Shown here one piece after another: positions 24,619 through 33,670 of a DNA stretch of 64,000 nucleotides. The DNA comes from Methylophilus medardensis (lineage in GTDB: Bacteria > Pseudomonadota > Gammaproteobacteria > Burkholderiales > Methylophilaceae): NCBI RefSeq assembly GCF_006363915.1, contig NZ_CP040946.1; one strand, given 5' to 3'. The position numbers and the translations under genes are program-made. How positions within the stretch are numbered: position 1 is the first letter of the stretch; the number at the start of each line of letters is the position of its first letter. Below the pieces are notes generated by a model. It made no database searches. It saw only the letters and a list, made by a program, of their open reading frames with translations, and was not told where the DNA came from.

Positions 24619-25911
24619 TTAAAAATACGGTTTTAGTAATTCAACATTGATAGAGTAGTCTTTATGCATTGGATGTTTATCGGTTGGCGCTTGTTGGCCC
24701 AAAACAAAATGAATCTCATGACCTAAGGTTGCCGCCAAATTAGCATAGTAAAAATAATTTGCATCATCATAATAAGGAGACAGGCAAATAATCTTGCATC
24801 CAGTTGGAGCGAAAATCATATTTGTAAGTGCGGCTCCGATAGGTGAAACAATTAATTTTGCTGACATACACGCTTGAACTTGTTGAATAAATGTTAAATG
24901 GTCAGATTCAACTCTTTGTACATGTTGTGCATCCAGAAATGCCTCTAACTCAGTAGCATTAATAATTTGCCTTAGATTTTTACTAGAGTGGCTCCTAGCC
25001 AAATAAACAAGATCCGAATGCGACTGTCCGGAATTTTTAAGCTCCAAGAGTGCATTGATAATAGACTCTCTAAGTAGTTTAAGTGCATAAGCAGAAAACT
25101 TATTAACATAAGGTTCGGGCTCTTTGCTTAAAAGCCCATTTGACGCATAACGTTCGTAACCAGGGTTTGAGATTGCAATCAACTGGTTGACAGTAACTGG
25201 TGCCCACTTACTAACAGTAATCACTTGTCTATTTTTCTTATTAAGCAAATTGAGAGATTGAATAATATTGGGATGCAGATGATCGTCAATCAACAATGGT
25301 GTTCGATCAAACAACGCGATTGAATCAAGCAGAGCAAGCTTAGGTAAGGTTTCCGTCAGCCAATGAGCATAATTGCCGCTGCATTGACTTATCATAGAAA
25401 CACCTGATTCAAGGCTCGATGGCGCTAAAGTCAACCAAAGATCTACAGTCTTATTGTCTTTATGGCGATCTATTAAACCAATATTTTCTGCAGGACATTG
25501 ATGTTCACTAGGGATATACAGATCGTGGTGGATCATCTGATTGCCCTGAAGCACAAAATCTGTACCACCAACAATTGTTGCACCATCAAAAGAAAAGATG
25601 GCAATTTCAGGGAAGGTATGATCCCTCGTCGGCGTGCGCATGGACGCTTCGGCAGCACCAAAACCAGTAAAACTTGGGGAAGGCAAAAATATTTTTTCGG
25701 GAGCAGTAATGCATTGTCTAAAAATAATTCCCTGAGTTTCGGCGAGTGCGATCCATTTATATGAGCCGCTTAAAACACTTCGAGAATGCATGGCTCGTAA
25801 TTTACGATTTTTTTTTACCAAAAAAAGTAGTAAGTGTTTGATCAATCGAAATATCAAAAACTGAGACAAAAACCTCCTGTAAAAATCCGCAAAAAACTTA
25901 ATTGTATTCAT
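24619..25911 (-). CDS. Glycosyltransferase family 61 (copy A)
   Basis: This 430-residue GT61 (DUF563) protein carries GNYAHWLTETLPKLALLD (about 178-195), the sugar-nucleotide region VYLARSHSSKNLR and the C-terminal SAKLIVSPIGAALTNMIF with SPYYDDANYFYYANL. It is clearly paralogous to the 469-residue protein at 26276-27685 (shared HWLTETLP, VSPxGAALxNxIF and SPYYxxANY). The donor sugar is unknown. Its ATG overlaps by 4 bases (ATGA) the stop of a decayed third copy, which shows an ancestral tandem array. Confidence 0.9.
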   Translation of the reverse strand: MNTIKFFADFYRRFLSQFLIFRLIKHLLLFLVKKNRKLRAMHSRSVLSGSYKWIALAETQGIIFRQCITAPEKIFLPSPSFTGFGAAEASMRTPTRDHTFPEIAIFSFDGATIVGGTDFVLQGNQMIHHDLYIPSEHQCPAENIGLIDRHKDNKTVDLWLTLAPSSLESGVSMISQCSGNYAHWLTETLPKLALLDSIALFDRTPLLIDDHLHPNIIQSLNLLNKKNRQVITVSKWAPVTVNQLIAISNPGYERYASNGLLSKEPEPYVNKFSAYALKLLRESIINALLELKNSGQSHSDLVYLARSHSSKNLRQIINATELEAFLDAQHVQRVESDHLTFIQQVQACMSAKLIVSPIGAALTNMIFAPTGCKIICLSPYYDDANYFYYANLAATLGHEIHFVLGQQAPTDKHPMHKDYSINVELLKPYF

Positions 25912-26215
25912 GAAGTTAATTGTTCCAAAGCTAATTTCAAATCATCAAGATTTATAAAGTAATTTTTATGGTCAATGTGATCATTGGTTCTTCTACCTTC
26001 GACTTGAGAACCAATTAGATAATGCATATCATGACCAAAGCAACTAAATAATTGCGCAGTAAGATTAATGCGGTCAGGAGGAAACACACATAATCTAGAT
26101 AATCTAATCTCAGTTTGTGATAAAGCCACCCAACTGTACTCGCAAAAAAATCGGATGCTTTATTAAATTAAAGAATAGGAATTTGGATAAATACTCCCAA
26201 TAATCTCTGCTAAGA
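25908..26215 (-). pseudogene. Remnant of a third GT61 glycosyltransferase
   Basis: An open stretch beginning with GTG at 26129 encodes 73 residues. Its end (CFGHDMHYLIGSQ, then HKNYFINLDDLKLALE) matches the C-termini of both intact GT61 copies (for example LGHEIHFVLGQQ and HKDYSINVELL). Its beginning (YSWVALSQTE, then PPDRI) matches residues about 50-75 of copy A (YKWIALAETQ, then APEKI). About 300 residues between are missing. Upstream, in another frame, DYWEYLSKFLFFNLIKH (about 26165-26206) matches FYRRFLSQFLIFRLIKH at the N-terminus of copy A. The frame change falls at a seven-A run (26144-26150). So it is a gene with a frameshift and a large internal deletion. Confidence 0.85.
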
Positions 26216-26275
26216 ATTCTATCGAGCTCAATAAAAACCCATTAGAGAATGTCTAGTGGACTCACCACTATAAAT

Positions 26276-27685
26276 TTAGATTTTTTCAAAGAAGTCTAAG
26301 GCCTCAACTAATGCGTCAATATTTATCTTGAAGTCTTTGTGTAATAGATGTCCGCCCCGACTGATTTGTAAACCTAAGACGTAATATATTTCATGATTTA
26401 GTGCTCCCATGAAGTTAGAAAAAAAATAGTAATTTGCATTTTCATAATAAGGAGATAAACCAATAATTTTACATTTTTCATTAGAAAAAATTGTATTTGC
26501 TAAGGCAGCTCCTAAGGGTGACACTATTTTTTCAGCATTTGAAAACAGCATTACTTGCTGGCTAAATGATAGTTTTGCCGGATCAATTGAGCTGTAACCG
26601 TATTTAACAAGCTCTCTTTCCACCTCATCAATATTTATAACAATTCTAGAATTACCTGTACTCTCACGAGATCTTGTTAAAAATATTTTTTTTGGATAAG
26701 AGGCATTTAAATTCTGATGAAGATTTAAAGCGTTGAAAATCTCTTTTCGCAACTCATTCAAAGCAAATTTAGAAAAAGTGAAATAGTCCGACCTTGGTGC
26801 TTTCAATAACTTGTTTTTTAGATAATACCTAAGCTCTGGTGGAACATATGCGGAAGGAGATATGTCTACCAGCGAGTTTGTTTTGTACCTTTCCCAGCGC
26901 TTAACTTTAATAATCTGCCTTTGATTCTTGTTTAGCAGCATCAAAGATTCAATAAAATTAGGATGTATCCAAGCATCCACTAATATTGGGTAATCTTTGA
27001 AGTCAGCAACTTGATCAGCAAATAATATTCTTGGTAAAGTTTCAGTTAGCCAATGTGAGTAGTTGCCGGTGCACGATCCAAGTAGAGAAATCGCCGTGTC
27101 TACATGCTTAGCTTTACCCCGAGTTATTGAAATAGTTTTACTATCGAGATTAATCTTAGCAATACCATTAAGTTCAGCAGGGCAAACGTCTCTTTCAGGA
27201 ATAAATTCATCTGGATAAATAATATATCCATCCAATAGGATAAAATTTGTTCCGCCAATCACCTCTGCATGATGTAACTGGACGACTTCAATCTTGGGAA
27301 GTTTTAGCTCAACGTTTGCATCCGCAATTGGCACAAAAGGATATTTGCCTATAAATTTTGGTCCTTTGATTGAACAGACACCCCCTGTATCAAATAAATA
27401 ACCTTGTTTATTGTGTTTAACTAAAAAATCAGTCATTGAAATCAACTGATACTTTTCAGCTTTAGAACTATGATTTAGTGAAAGCCTAAGCTTAAAGACG
27501 AGAAGTCCCAGTTGAGTGAAATATCCACGAGCCAACCTCATCAAATAGAACTTATGTAAAAATCTATAAAATACAAATCTTGCGAAAAATCTAACTCTAT
27601 AAGGAACGCTGCGCATGACCCGGTAGACTTTATAACTAGAGACCCTTAGCTTCGAGTAAAACTTAAGGATCAAACTCTTAATCAT
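26276..27685 (-). CDS. Glycosyltransferase family 61 (copy B)
   Basis: This 469-residue paralogue of copy A has a longer basic N-terminus (MIKSLILKFYSKLRVSSYKV, possibly membrane-associated). GNYSHWLTETLPRILFADQ lies near 210-228, IFLTRSREST near 345, and IVSPLGAALANTIFSNEKCK with SPYYENANYYFFSNFMG near 400-435. GT61 enzymes usually make beta-linked pentose or hexose side chains; the donor here is unknown. It is separated from the aminotransferase gene by 269 bases in which no gene is seen, so it may have its own promoter. Confidence 0.9.
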   Translation of the reverse strand: MIKSLILKFYSKLRVSSYKVYRVMRSVPYRVRFFARFVFYRFLHKFYLMRLARGYFTQLGLLVFKLRLSLNHSSKAEKYQLISMTDFLVKHNKQGYLFDTGGVCSIKGPKFIGKYPFVPIADANVELKLPKIEVVQLHHAEVIGGTNFILLDGYIIYPDEFIPERDVCPAELNGIAKINLDSKTISITRGKAKHVDTAISLLGSCTGNYSHWLTETLPRILFADQVADFKDYPILVDAWIHPNFIESLMLLNKNQRQIIKVKRWERYKTNSLVDISPSAYVPPELRYYLKNKLLKAPRSDYFTFSKFALNELRKEIFNALNLHQNLNASYPKKIFLTRSRESTGNSRIVINIDEVERELVKYGYSSIDPAKLSFSQQVMLFSNAEKIVSPLGAALANTIFSNEKCKIIGLSPYYENANYYFFSNFMGALNHEIYYVLGLQISRGGHLLHKDFKINIDALVEALDFFEKI

Positions 27686-27954
27686 TCAGAAGCACCACAA
27701 AAATCGCTCTTTGATACCAAATATATGCGAAAAGTAGTAGAAATAAATGCTCTGTTCTGCAAAATAAATTGTAGGGGTAGGATCTCAAAACCCAGAACAT
27801 AGAGACCAGAAAACAACAATTCTTTTGGATGCATATACTCATAAATAATCATTTCAGACCAAGAAGTGCATCTAACTAGTAGTAACTTTCATCTTACTCT
27901 ATTGGCAATTTCTATCAGAATCAGTGAAAAATATATCAAATCAAATCTGTTGTT

Positions 27955-29049
27955 TTACGCTCTAAAATCTTTTAACAAACTAACAACATAGTTTAGGTCT
28001 GTATCACAAATCACGGAAGATATAGGTAAACTTAAAACCTGCTCGGCAAATTGCTCTGCAATAGGCAAAGGTTTGAACTTCATAGTTGCATAACACTCTT
28101 GTTGATGCGGTGGTATTGGATAATGAACGAGAGTTTCAACACCATGACTTCGTAAGTATTGTTGTAAGTTGTCTCTATTTTTAGTTCTAATCACATAAAG
28201 ATGCCACACTGGATCTGCCCAATCCGGGACATCAGGCAATATCAAATCAGAATTTGAGAGACAATAAGAGTAGTGATTAGCAATGTTTTTCCGTACCTGA
28301 TTATCATCGTCTAGTCTTCTTAATTTAACTCTAAGAAAAGCTGCTTGAAGCTCGTCCAATCGGCTATTGTAGCCGAGTACATCGTGTTGATACTTTACTT
28401 TTGAGCCGTAATTTCTCAATTTGCGTACTTTGGCTGCAATTTCAGAGTCATTAGTTAACACCGCACCACCATCACCTAAAGCACCTAAATTCTTACCGGG
28501 ATAAAAGCTAGTGGCGCCAGCATGTCCTAAACCACCAATGCGCCTACCTTTGTATTTAGCCCCTTGAGCTTGTGCAGCATCTTCAATGACAACTAGACCA
28601 TATTTATCGGCCAATGCGAGAATTGGATCCATGTCCGCAGGTTGACCATATAAATGTACTGGAATAATTGCAACAGTTTTTGGCGTAAGAGCAGCTTCAA
28701 TGGCATGAATCGAAATGTTATGCGTTTTTGGGTCTGGTTCAGCGGGTACAGGGATTGCACCACACTCTGTTACAGCCAACCAAGTGGCAATAAAAGTGTT
28801 AGAAGGTACGATTACTTCATCACCAGGTCCAATTCCATAGGCTTTCAATAGTAAATGAATAGCCTCAAGACCATTACCAACACCTACGCAATGACTTACT
28901 TCACTATAATCGGCGAACTCTGATTCGAAAAGCTCAAGCTCTTTACCTTGGATGAACCAACCAGATTGATGCACACGCTTAAACGCCTCTTCCAATTCAA
29001 TACCGAAAGATTCATTCACTCTCTTTAAATCAAGAAATGGGACTTGCAT
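27955..29049 (-). CDS. DegT/DnrJ/EryC1/StrS aminotransferase, FdtB/QdtB-like
   Basis: This 364-residue PLP-dependent sugar aminotransferase has the family features FLDLKRVN at the N-terminus, NGLEAIHLLLKA (59-70), VIEDAAQAQGA (154-164, with the PLP-contacting Asp) and SFYPGKNLGALGDGGA (181-196), with K186 forming the Schiff base. RNYGSKVKYQHDVLGYNSRLDELQAAFLRVKL is characteristic. With the adjacent 3,4-ketoisomerase, the expected reaction is transamination at C3 of a dTDP-3-oxo-6-deoxyhexose to a dTDP-3-amino-3,6-dideoxyhexose. Its ATG overlaps the ketoisomerase stop by one base. Confidence 0.9.
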   Translation of the reverse strand: MQVPFLDLKRVNESFGIELEEAFKRVHQSGWFIQGKELELFESEFADYSEVSHCVGVGNGLEAIHLLLKAYGIGPGDEVIVPSNTFIATWLAVTECGAIPVPAEPDPKTHNISIHAIEAALTPKTVAIIPVHLYGQPADMDPILALADKYGLVVIEDAAQAQGAKYKGRRIGGLGHAGATSFYPGKNLGALGDGGAVLTNDSEIAAKVRKLRNYGSKVKYQHDVLGYNSRLDELQAAFLRVKLRRLDDDNQVRKNIANHYSYCLSNSDLILPDVPDWADPVWHLYVIRTKNRDNLQQYLRSHGVETLVHYPIPPHQQECYATMKFKPLPIAEQFAEQVLSLPISSVICDTDLNYVVSLLKDFRA

Positions 29050-29465
29050 TACTTATGGCCCTTTCTGGCCTCATTCAAAAAATTATCGTAGTCACGGAAA
29101 TAATCCCCCTCATCATAAAAATCAGAGGCGAGCACCATGCAAACAGCACCGGAAGAAAAATTATCTAAATCACGCCAAATCATAGGTGGTATGTAAAGCC
29201 CGTAATAAGAGCGATTAAGGTGAAATTTTTTCTTTTCGAATCCATCATCCAGCGTCACATCAAAACTACCAGACATTGAAATCATCAACTGACTTAAACC
29301 TCGGTGTCCATGTGCTGCTCGCGATGCTCCACCAGGCACATCATATAAATAATAGACACGTTTTATATCGAAAGGTATGTGCCTGTCGCTCTCAATGAAA
29401 GTCAGGTTGCCCCTATGGTCCATAATTTTAGGAAGCTCAATTATCTTAGAGTCGTTAAGTGACAT
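29049..29465 (-). CDS. dTDP-4-oxo-6-deoxyglucose 3,4-ketoisomerase (FdtA/QdtA-type cupin)
   Basis: This 138-residue single-cupin WxcM/FdtA family protein has DHRGNLTFIE (16-25), VYYLYDVPGG (37-46) and the catalytic pair in AAHGHRGLSQL (H52 and H54). The strand motifs GSFDVTLDDG and LYIPPMIWRDL follow. It converts dTDP-4-oxo-6-deoxy-D-glucose to the 3-oxo isomer used by the next enzyme. Sequence alone does not separate the FdtA (galacto product) from the QdtA (gluco product) outcome, so no symbol is given. The rmlA and rmlB genes that make the substrate are not in the window. Confidence 0.9.
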   Translation of the reverse strand: MSLNDSKIIELPKIMDHRGNLTFIESDRHIPFDIKRVYYLYDVPGGASRAAHGHRGLSQLMISMSGSFDVTLDDGFEKKKFHLNRSYYGLYIPPMIWRDLDNFSSGAVCMVLASDFYDEGDYFRDYDNFLNEARKGHK

Positions 29466-29474
29466 AATTAATTT

Positions 29475-30563
29475 TTATTGCTTTGGTAAGAAAAACATTA
29501 CAGTTTCATAAATACTCTCAGTGTAATGTCTCAGTTTAATGTCGTAATCTGAACGTATTGAAAGGATTTGATGTGGTATTCTCCAAAAATCCCCGGCAGA
29601 ATGATAGACAGAAATAGCTAATCTGGGGTGGTTATCGAGTATGGTTTGAGTTGCACCCTCAATTGCAGCAGACTCACCACCCTCTATATCCATCTTAATA
29701 AAGGTTGGCTTGCATTTCAGTACATCATCCAATCGGTCAACAGCTATTTTGACAGTGCCTGAATCAGAGATTTTCGATGCAGACCCTGATACATCAAATT
29801 GCAAAATACCTTTGCGATTTGATAACCCGATTGGCATGCAACTCACATTCGGAAATGCGGCTAAACTTTCAGAACATTTTTTGAAATTTGTGCTGTCAGG
29901 TTCGAAAGCGAAAACTTGTTCGTAATTTGGACAACGCTTTATGAACTCTTTACTGGTGAATCCATCGTAAGCGCCTACATCAATGAAGGTTTCACCTTTT
30001 TGTTTTAAATCTAAAAAGTCCTCAAAATATTGAATATCTTCCTTTTGTGTAAATCCATTTAAATGAACTATGTCATGTGAGAATCTGAAATTAATTAACT
30101 TTAGAAATTGTTCTTTTGACTTTTCGTCATTTAGCAAATCGTAGATCCAAGCATATTTTTGTTTATTATCTAAATACTCGTGCTCAAAGCCCTCGTTAAA
30201 TCTAACCTCAGGTAGTGCAAGCCTTGTAATTTGATAAAAAGCGAAGTAATCAAGGTTTGATAATCCAACAGAATCCAATTTATATTTCGCAGATAGTGGT
30301 CGACCACCTGAAGCATTGAGAACCATACTTTTAGGAGGTATATCTTGAACCTTGATAATAGGCAGTCCTTTGTAGTTGGTCTCGGTGGTGAAGTCATCCA
30401 CTATTCCGTCGACTTTTATAAGGTTGCAAAGGGCTTCGGTATAAATATTGCGACCCATAATGTATTTTAGGTGCGTGTTTTCACCCAAAAATAACTCACA
30501 AAATCGCAAAGATTCATTTGGCCACTGAACAACTCTTTTATCAGAAGGTAAACCCAAAATCAT
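29475..30563 (-). CDS. FkbM-family methyltransferase with an extra N-terminal domain
   Basis: In this 362-residue protein the C-terminal about 175 residues are an FkbM SAM-methyltransferase. Motif I is FIDVGAYDG (193-201), followed by VFAFEPD (strand 2), VDRLDDVL and IKMDIEGGE near 290. FkbM enzymes O-methylate sugars. The first about 130 residues contain YTEALCNLIKVDGIVDD and YKGLPIIKVQDIPPKSMVL, a pattern like the nucleotide-binding start of PglD-type or CoA-binding Rossmann folds, so it looks like a fusion. It is separated by 9 bases from the ketoisomerase gene, and its start overlaps the oxidoreductase stop by 4 bases. Confidence 0.82.
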   Translation of the reverse strand: MILGLPSDKRVVQWPNESLRFCELFLGENTHLKYIMGRNIYTEALCNLIKVDGIVDDFTTETNYKGLPIIKVQDIPPKSMVLNASGGRPLSAKYKLDSVGLSNLDYFAFYQITRLALPEVRFNEGFEHEYLDNKQKYAWIYDLLNDEKSKEQFLKLINFRFSHDIVHLNGFTQKEDIQYFEDFLDLKQKGETFIDVGAYDGFTSKEFIKRCPNYEQVFAFEPDSTNFKKCSESLAAFPNVSCMPIGLSNRKGILQFDVSGSASKISDSGTVKIAVDRLDDVLKCKPTFIKMDIEGGESAAIEGATQTILDNHPRLAISVYHSAGDFWRIPHQILSIRSDYDIKLRHYTESIYETVMFFLPKQ

Positions 30564-31702
30564 TTAATAACTTCCCATTTTTTATTGACTGCAGACCGTG
30601 ATATTGCTTCCAACATTTTAAGGCCCTCAACTGACTCCTTAACTCCAAAAACAAACTCATGATTTTGCCTTTTTGAATCTTGAAGATATGATCTCAAGCT
30701 TTCTGCGATATCAAAATAGTAATTTGCGAAGGCCTCTATAAAACCAGCCGGATGTCCTGCCTTAAAGCGTTGATATCGTGCTTGATTAGCAACTTTGCTA
30801 AAGTTACTTGTACGATCCAAAATATATTTTCCGCCAGAGTTATCCGCAAAGGATAGGTATTCAGGATTTTCCTGAACCCATTCAGCCGACCCAAGGTCAC
30901 CAAACACCCTAAATCTCTGACCATTTCTGTACCCAAACGCTGTTTTGCTATACCAAATACTGCAGTCTATGTTGTTTGAATATTTGACGAGACAATTTAC
31001 GTTATCTGCGACTTCCGGAAAATTACCTCGAGAGGCACTGATGGCAACAAGTTCTTCAGGTTTTTGACCAGTTAAAAATCTAACCATCATGTGTAAGTGA
31101 ACTCCTAAATCTAATGAGATAGTCGGAATAGAGCCATCATGTAACCTCCATGATTGGGGTGTCATTGGGTTCCCATCGGTGGTTAGTCGTGCAAAACCCT
31201 CTTGAGGCATTTCAATATGAATTTGTTGTATCGCACCTAACATTCCAGAATCGACCATGTTTTTTAATTCACGCACCATGGGGTATCCTGTGTAGTTGTA
31301 GGTAACTGCCAAAAACCCTTTCCGATTTTCAAGAAGTCTCTGAATATGTTCAGCTTCAGTGGAAGTGCAAACCAGAGCTTTTTCACAAATTACTGGGATT
31401 CCAGCTTCGAGACATATTTTTAAATGCTCCAAATGCTGATCTTGAGGAGTCAAAATAATTACACAGTCAAGATTGCTCGACTCATACGCTATTAAATCGT
31501 GTACGTTCTTATGAGCACGCTCTGGATTTACTCCATACTTGATTGCTGAATCACGATTTTTTTTATCATTTCGACTAAAGCATCCTGCTACAAGCTCAAA
31601 ACATTGATCCATTTCGATGGCAATTCTGTGGGATCTGCCGACGGCGGAATCAAATGCCCCCCCTAAAAATGCCACCCTTAATTTTTTTTCCTGAACAGTC
31701 AA
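30560..31702 (-). CDS. Gfo/Idh/MocA-family oxidoreductase
   Basis: This 380-residue NAD(P)-dependent sugar oxidoreductase has N-terminal VAFLGGAFDSAVGRSHR (a variant Rossmann glycine pattern), DCVIILTPQDQHLEHLKICLEAG and VICEKALVCT (usual EKP replaced by EKA). The C-terminal domain contains GVHLHMMVRFLTG, with the catalytic His region. It may oxidise or epimerise a nucleotide sugar for the polysaccharide, but the substrate is unknown. The apparent start is TTG (31700-31702) with AGAGG upstream. No ATG is available before the Rossmann motif. Confidence 0.82.
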   Translation of the reverse strand: MTVQEKKLRVAFLGGAFDSAVGRSHRIAIEMDQCFELVAGCFSRNDKKNRDSAIKYGVNPERAHKNVHDLIAYESSNLDCVIILTPQDQHLEHLKICLEAGIPVICEKALVCTSTEAEHIQRLLENRKGFLAVTYNYTGYPMVRELKNMVDSGMLGAIQQIHIEMPQEGFARLTTDGNPMTPQSWRLHDGSIPTISLDLGVHLHMMVRFLTGQKPEELVAISASRGNFPEVADNVNCLVKYSNNIDCSIWYSKTAFGYRNGQRFRVFGDLGSAEWVQENPEYLSFADNSGGKYILDRTSNFSKVANQARYQRFKAGHPAGFIEAFANYYFDIAESLRSYLQDSKRQNHEFVFGVKESVEGLKMLEAISRSAVNKKWEVIK

Positions 31703-31724
31703 TTTGTTTAGAACCTCTAATTTG

Positions 31725-32909
31725 CTAATTGATGTTTATATTATATGAATTAATATTAACGTACCCCGCCATTAAGGGAGTGACCTCTTCCATTTGTTGC
31801 TGACTCTCAAACTCGACAAACAGAATCCCAGCTTTATCGAAAGGGGCTTCTTTTAAATGCTCTCCACTATTTTTAAGAGATACAAACTGAGAAGATACAG
31901 AAGGAATGTTACTTGCAATCGACATTAAGGTTTGTGATTTAGTACCGGAGACTGTATGGCGTCCGTATAAAACCTCATTAGGTTTGAATGGACTCTCGGG
32001 TATCGGCAAATCCAAAAAAGACCTAACAAATAAATCTGCGTAATCTACACCTGTAGAATATGTGACTAACACTCCGTATAAGTCACCTGGACATCGCCTC
32101 ATAGTCTCGATAATCCAAAACTCATTTTCACGCACCATGAATTGTGTATGAATTAAACCATTCACCAATCCCAAACTCTTGGAAATTTGATTAATAGCTT
32201 CACGCACACTGTCTTTGATATTGGTGGTAAGTAAAGATGGGTGATTGGAGCAATTGACTTGATAAGGATACACGGTACAGAATTCATCTACAAAAAAGTC
32301 TTGCTGCACGGTACCTTTTTGCAAGAACGCGGAATGACTATGCAATGAAGCATCAAGAAACTCCTCAACAACAACTTTACCAACTCGAGAGTAGCGTTGC
32401 GCATCAGAGATGGCTAGCGCGAGGTCTGTCTCTGAAAAAATTTTAGACATGCCTCTACCACTAAAACTGTCCACAGGTTTCATGAGCAAAGGAAAATCTA
32501 AACTAAGGTCTGAAATTTGCATTCCCACGTTAATTTCCGTAAATCGAGGGGCTGGAATACCGAGACGCTGAGTTAACTGTCTAAATAAATTTTTCGTATG
32601 CAATTCAGTGGCTGTAGGCAATGAATCGAAACCTGGGAAAGAAAATTTTTCAGCTACTTTTGCACATGACATGTATGAATAGTCATTGCAGGTGGGTACT
32701 AAAAAATCAAAATCTCCAGACTCAACTACGGATAAAAGATGTTCGGGGTCAGAGTAGTCAATAAAATAAGATGCATCGGCATATTGATGACATGCATCAG
32801 AGGGATTGTTTCCACACACAGAAACATGCAAACCATGATCCTTGAGCGCATAAAAAATAGGCGTTGCACTGAAGCTGCTTCCAACCAGTAAAGCTTTTTT
32901 TGTTGTCAT
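31725..32909 (-). CDS. ATP-grasp domain protein
   Basis: This 394-residue protein has a CarB-like ATP-grasp fold. An N-terminal pre-ATP-grasp Rossmann region (ALLVGSSFSATPIFYALKDHG, about 6-26) is followed by FPLLMKPVDSFSGRGMSKIF (nucleotide-binding lysine and Gly loop, about 135-155) and KVVVEEFLDASLHSHSAF. ENEFWIIETMRRCPGDLYGVL near 280 holds the metal-binding Glu/Asn region. Such enzymes join a carboxylate to an amine; in a polysaccharide locus the likely use is an amide-linked amino acid or acid decoration, which is inference. The start at 32909 is preferred; an open frame to 32993 would overlap the Wzt gene by 73 bases. Confidence 0.8.
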   Translation of the reverse strand: MTTKKALLVGSSFSATPIFYALKDHGLHVSVCGNNPSDACHQYADASYFIDYSDPEHLLSVVESGDFDFLVPTCNDYSYMSCAKVAEKFSFPGFDSLPTATELHTKNLFRQLTQRLGIPAPRFTEINVGMQISDLSLDFPLLMKPVDSFSGRGMSKIFSETDLALAISDAQRYSRVGKVVVEEFLDASLHSHSAFLQKGTVQQDFFVDEFCTVYPYQVNCSNHPSLLTTNIKDSVREAINQISKSLGLVNGLIHTQFMVRENEFWIIETMRRCPGDLYGVLVTYSTGVDYADLFVRSFLDLPIPESPFKPNEVLYGRHTVSGTKSQTLMSIASNIPSVSSQFVSLKNSGEHLKEAPFDKAGILFVEFESQQQMEEVTPLMAGYVNINSYNININ

Positions 32910-32920
32910 TATACTTGCCC

Positions 32921-33670
32921 CTAGTGGCCGAAATAGTTTGCGGCAACCTCTGCAGGATCCCCATCCATTCGGATCTTTCCGTGTTCCAACCAAATTAAAC
33001 GCGTACAGTTACTTAGCAATAAGTCCTTTGAATGACTAGCGAGGATTAAAATTTCTGCCGAACTTACGACCTCAGTCATTCTTTGATCGGCACGCTCCCT
33101 AAACTCTTCATCGCCTGTTGACAACCACTCATCCATTATTAGGATTTGTGGTTTAACAGCAGTCGAAACTGCAAACGCCAAACGAAGTTGCATCCCTGTG
33201 GAATATGTACGAAAAGGTAAATCAATAAACTGACCAAGTCCAGTGAACTCTACAATTTCGTGACTAATTTTCTTTATCTGTGCAGGAGTCATTCCCATCA
33301 TCACTGCTCTCAAGAGGATGTTCTCTCTACCAGTTGCCTCAGGATCTATACCCAAACCGATATTAATCAAAGAGACACAATCACCATTGATGTTTGCACT
33401 TCCCTGAGTTGGCTGATAGATGCCGGACAAAATTCTTAAGAGTGTAGTTTTACCAGCACCGTTGTGACCAACTAAACCGATTCTTTCTCCTTGATCGATT
33501 TTGATGTTGATGTCCTGTAGGCCTTTTACGATGATTGCACCATCGTACGCCCTATCAATTTTGCCTCCAGTCACTGCACTCAAAACTCTATTTTTTAAGG
33601 ACAGAGTTGAAGCGTTGTAAACGGGAAAAACAACCTCTACATTTTTTAGTTCGATTGAAGCTTTATTCAT
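32921..33670 (-). CDS. Polysaccharide ABC exporter ATP-binding subunit (Wzt/KpsT-like)
   Basis: This 249-residue ABC ATPase has Walker A GHNGAGKT (about 68-75), the signature YSTGMQLRLAFA (about 156-167, the STGM form typical of polysaccharide exporters) and Walker B ILIMDEW (about 176-182) with the TGDEEF D-loop. There is no long C-terminal carbohydrate-binding domain, so it is of the short Wzt/KpsT/TagH type. It powers export of the lipid-linked glycan across the inner membrane. The ATG at 33670 overlaps the permease stop by 4 bases (ATGA); a TTG two codons upstream is less likely. Confidence 0.93.
   Translation of the reverse strand: MNKASIELKNVEVVFPVYNASTLSLKNRVLSAVTGGKIDRAYDGAIIVKGLQDINIKIDQGERIGLVGHNGAGKTTLLRILSGIYQPTQGSANINGDCVSLINIGLGIDPEATGRENILLRAVMMGMTPAQIKKISHEIVEFTGLGQFIDLPFRTYSTGMQLRLAFAVSTAVKPQILIMDEWLSTGDEEFRERADQRMTEVVSSAEILILASHSKDLLLSNCTRLIWLEHGKIRMDGDPAEVAANYFGH

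Noticed and set aside
27686..27954. 269-bp gap between GT61 copy B and the aminotransferase gene as another decayed gene
   Set aside because: I found no convincing stretch of GT61 or other protein similarity in this AT-rich gap; it is left as non-coding.
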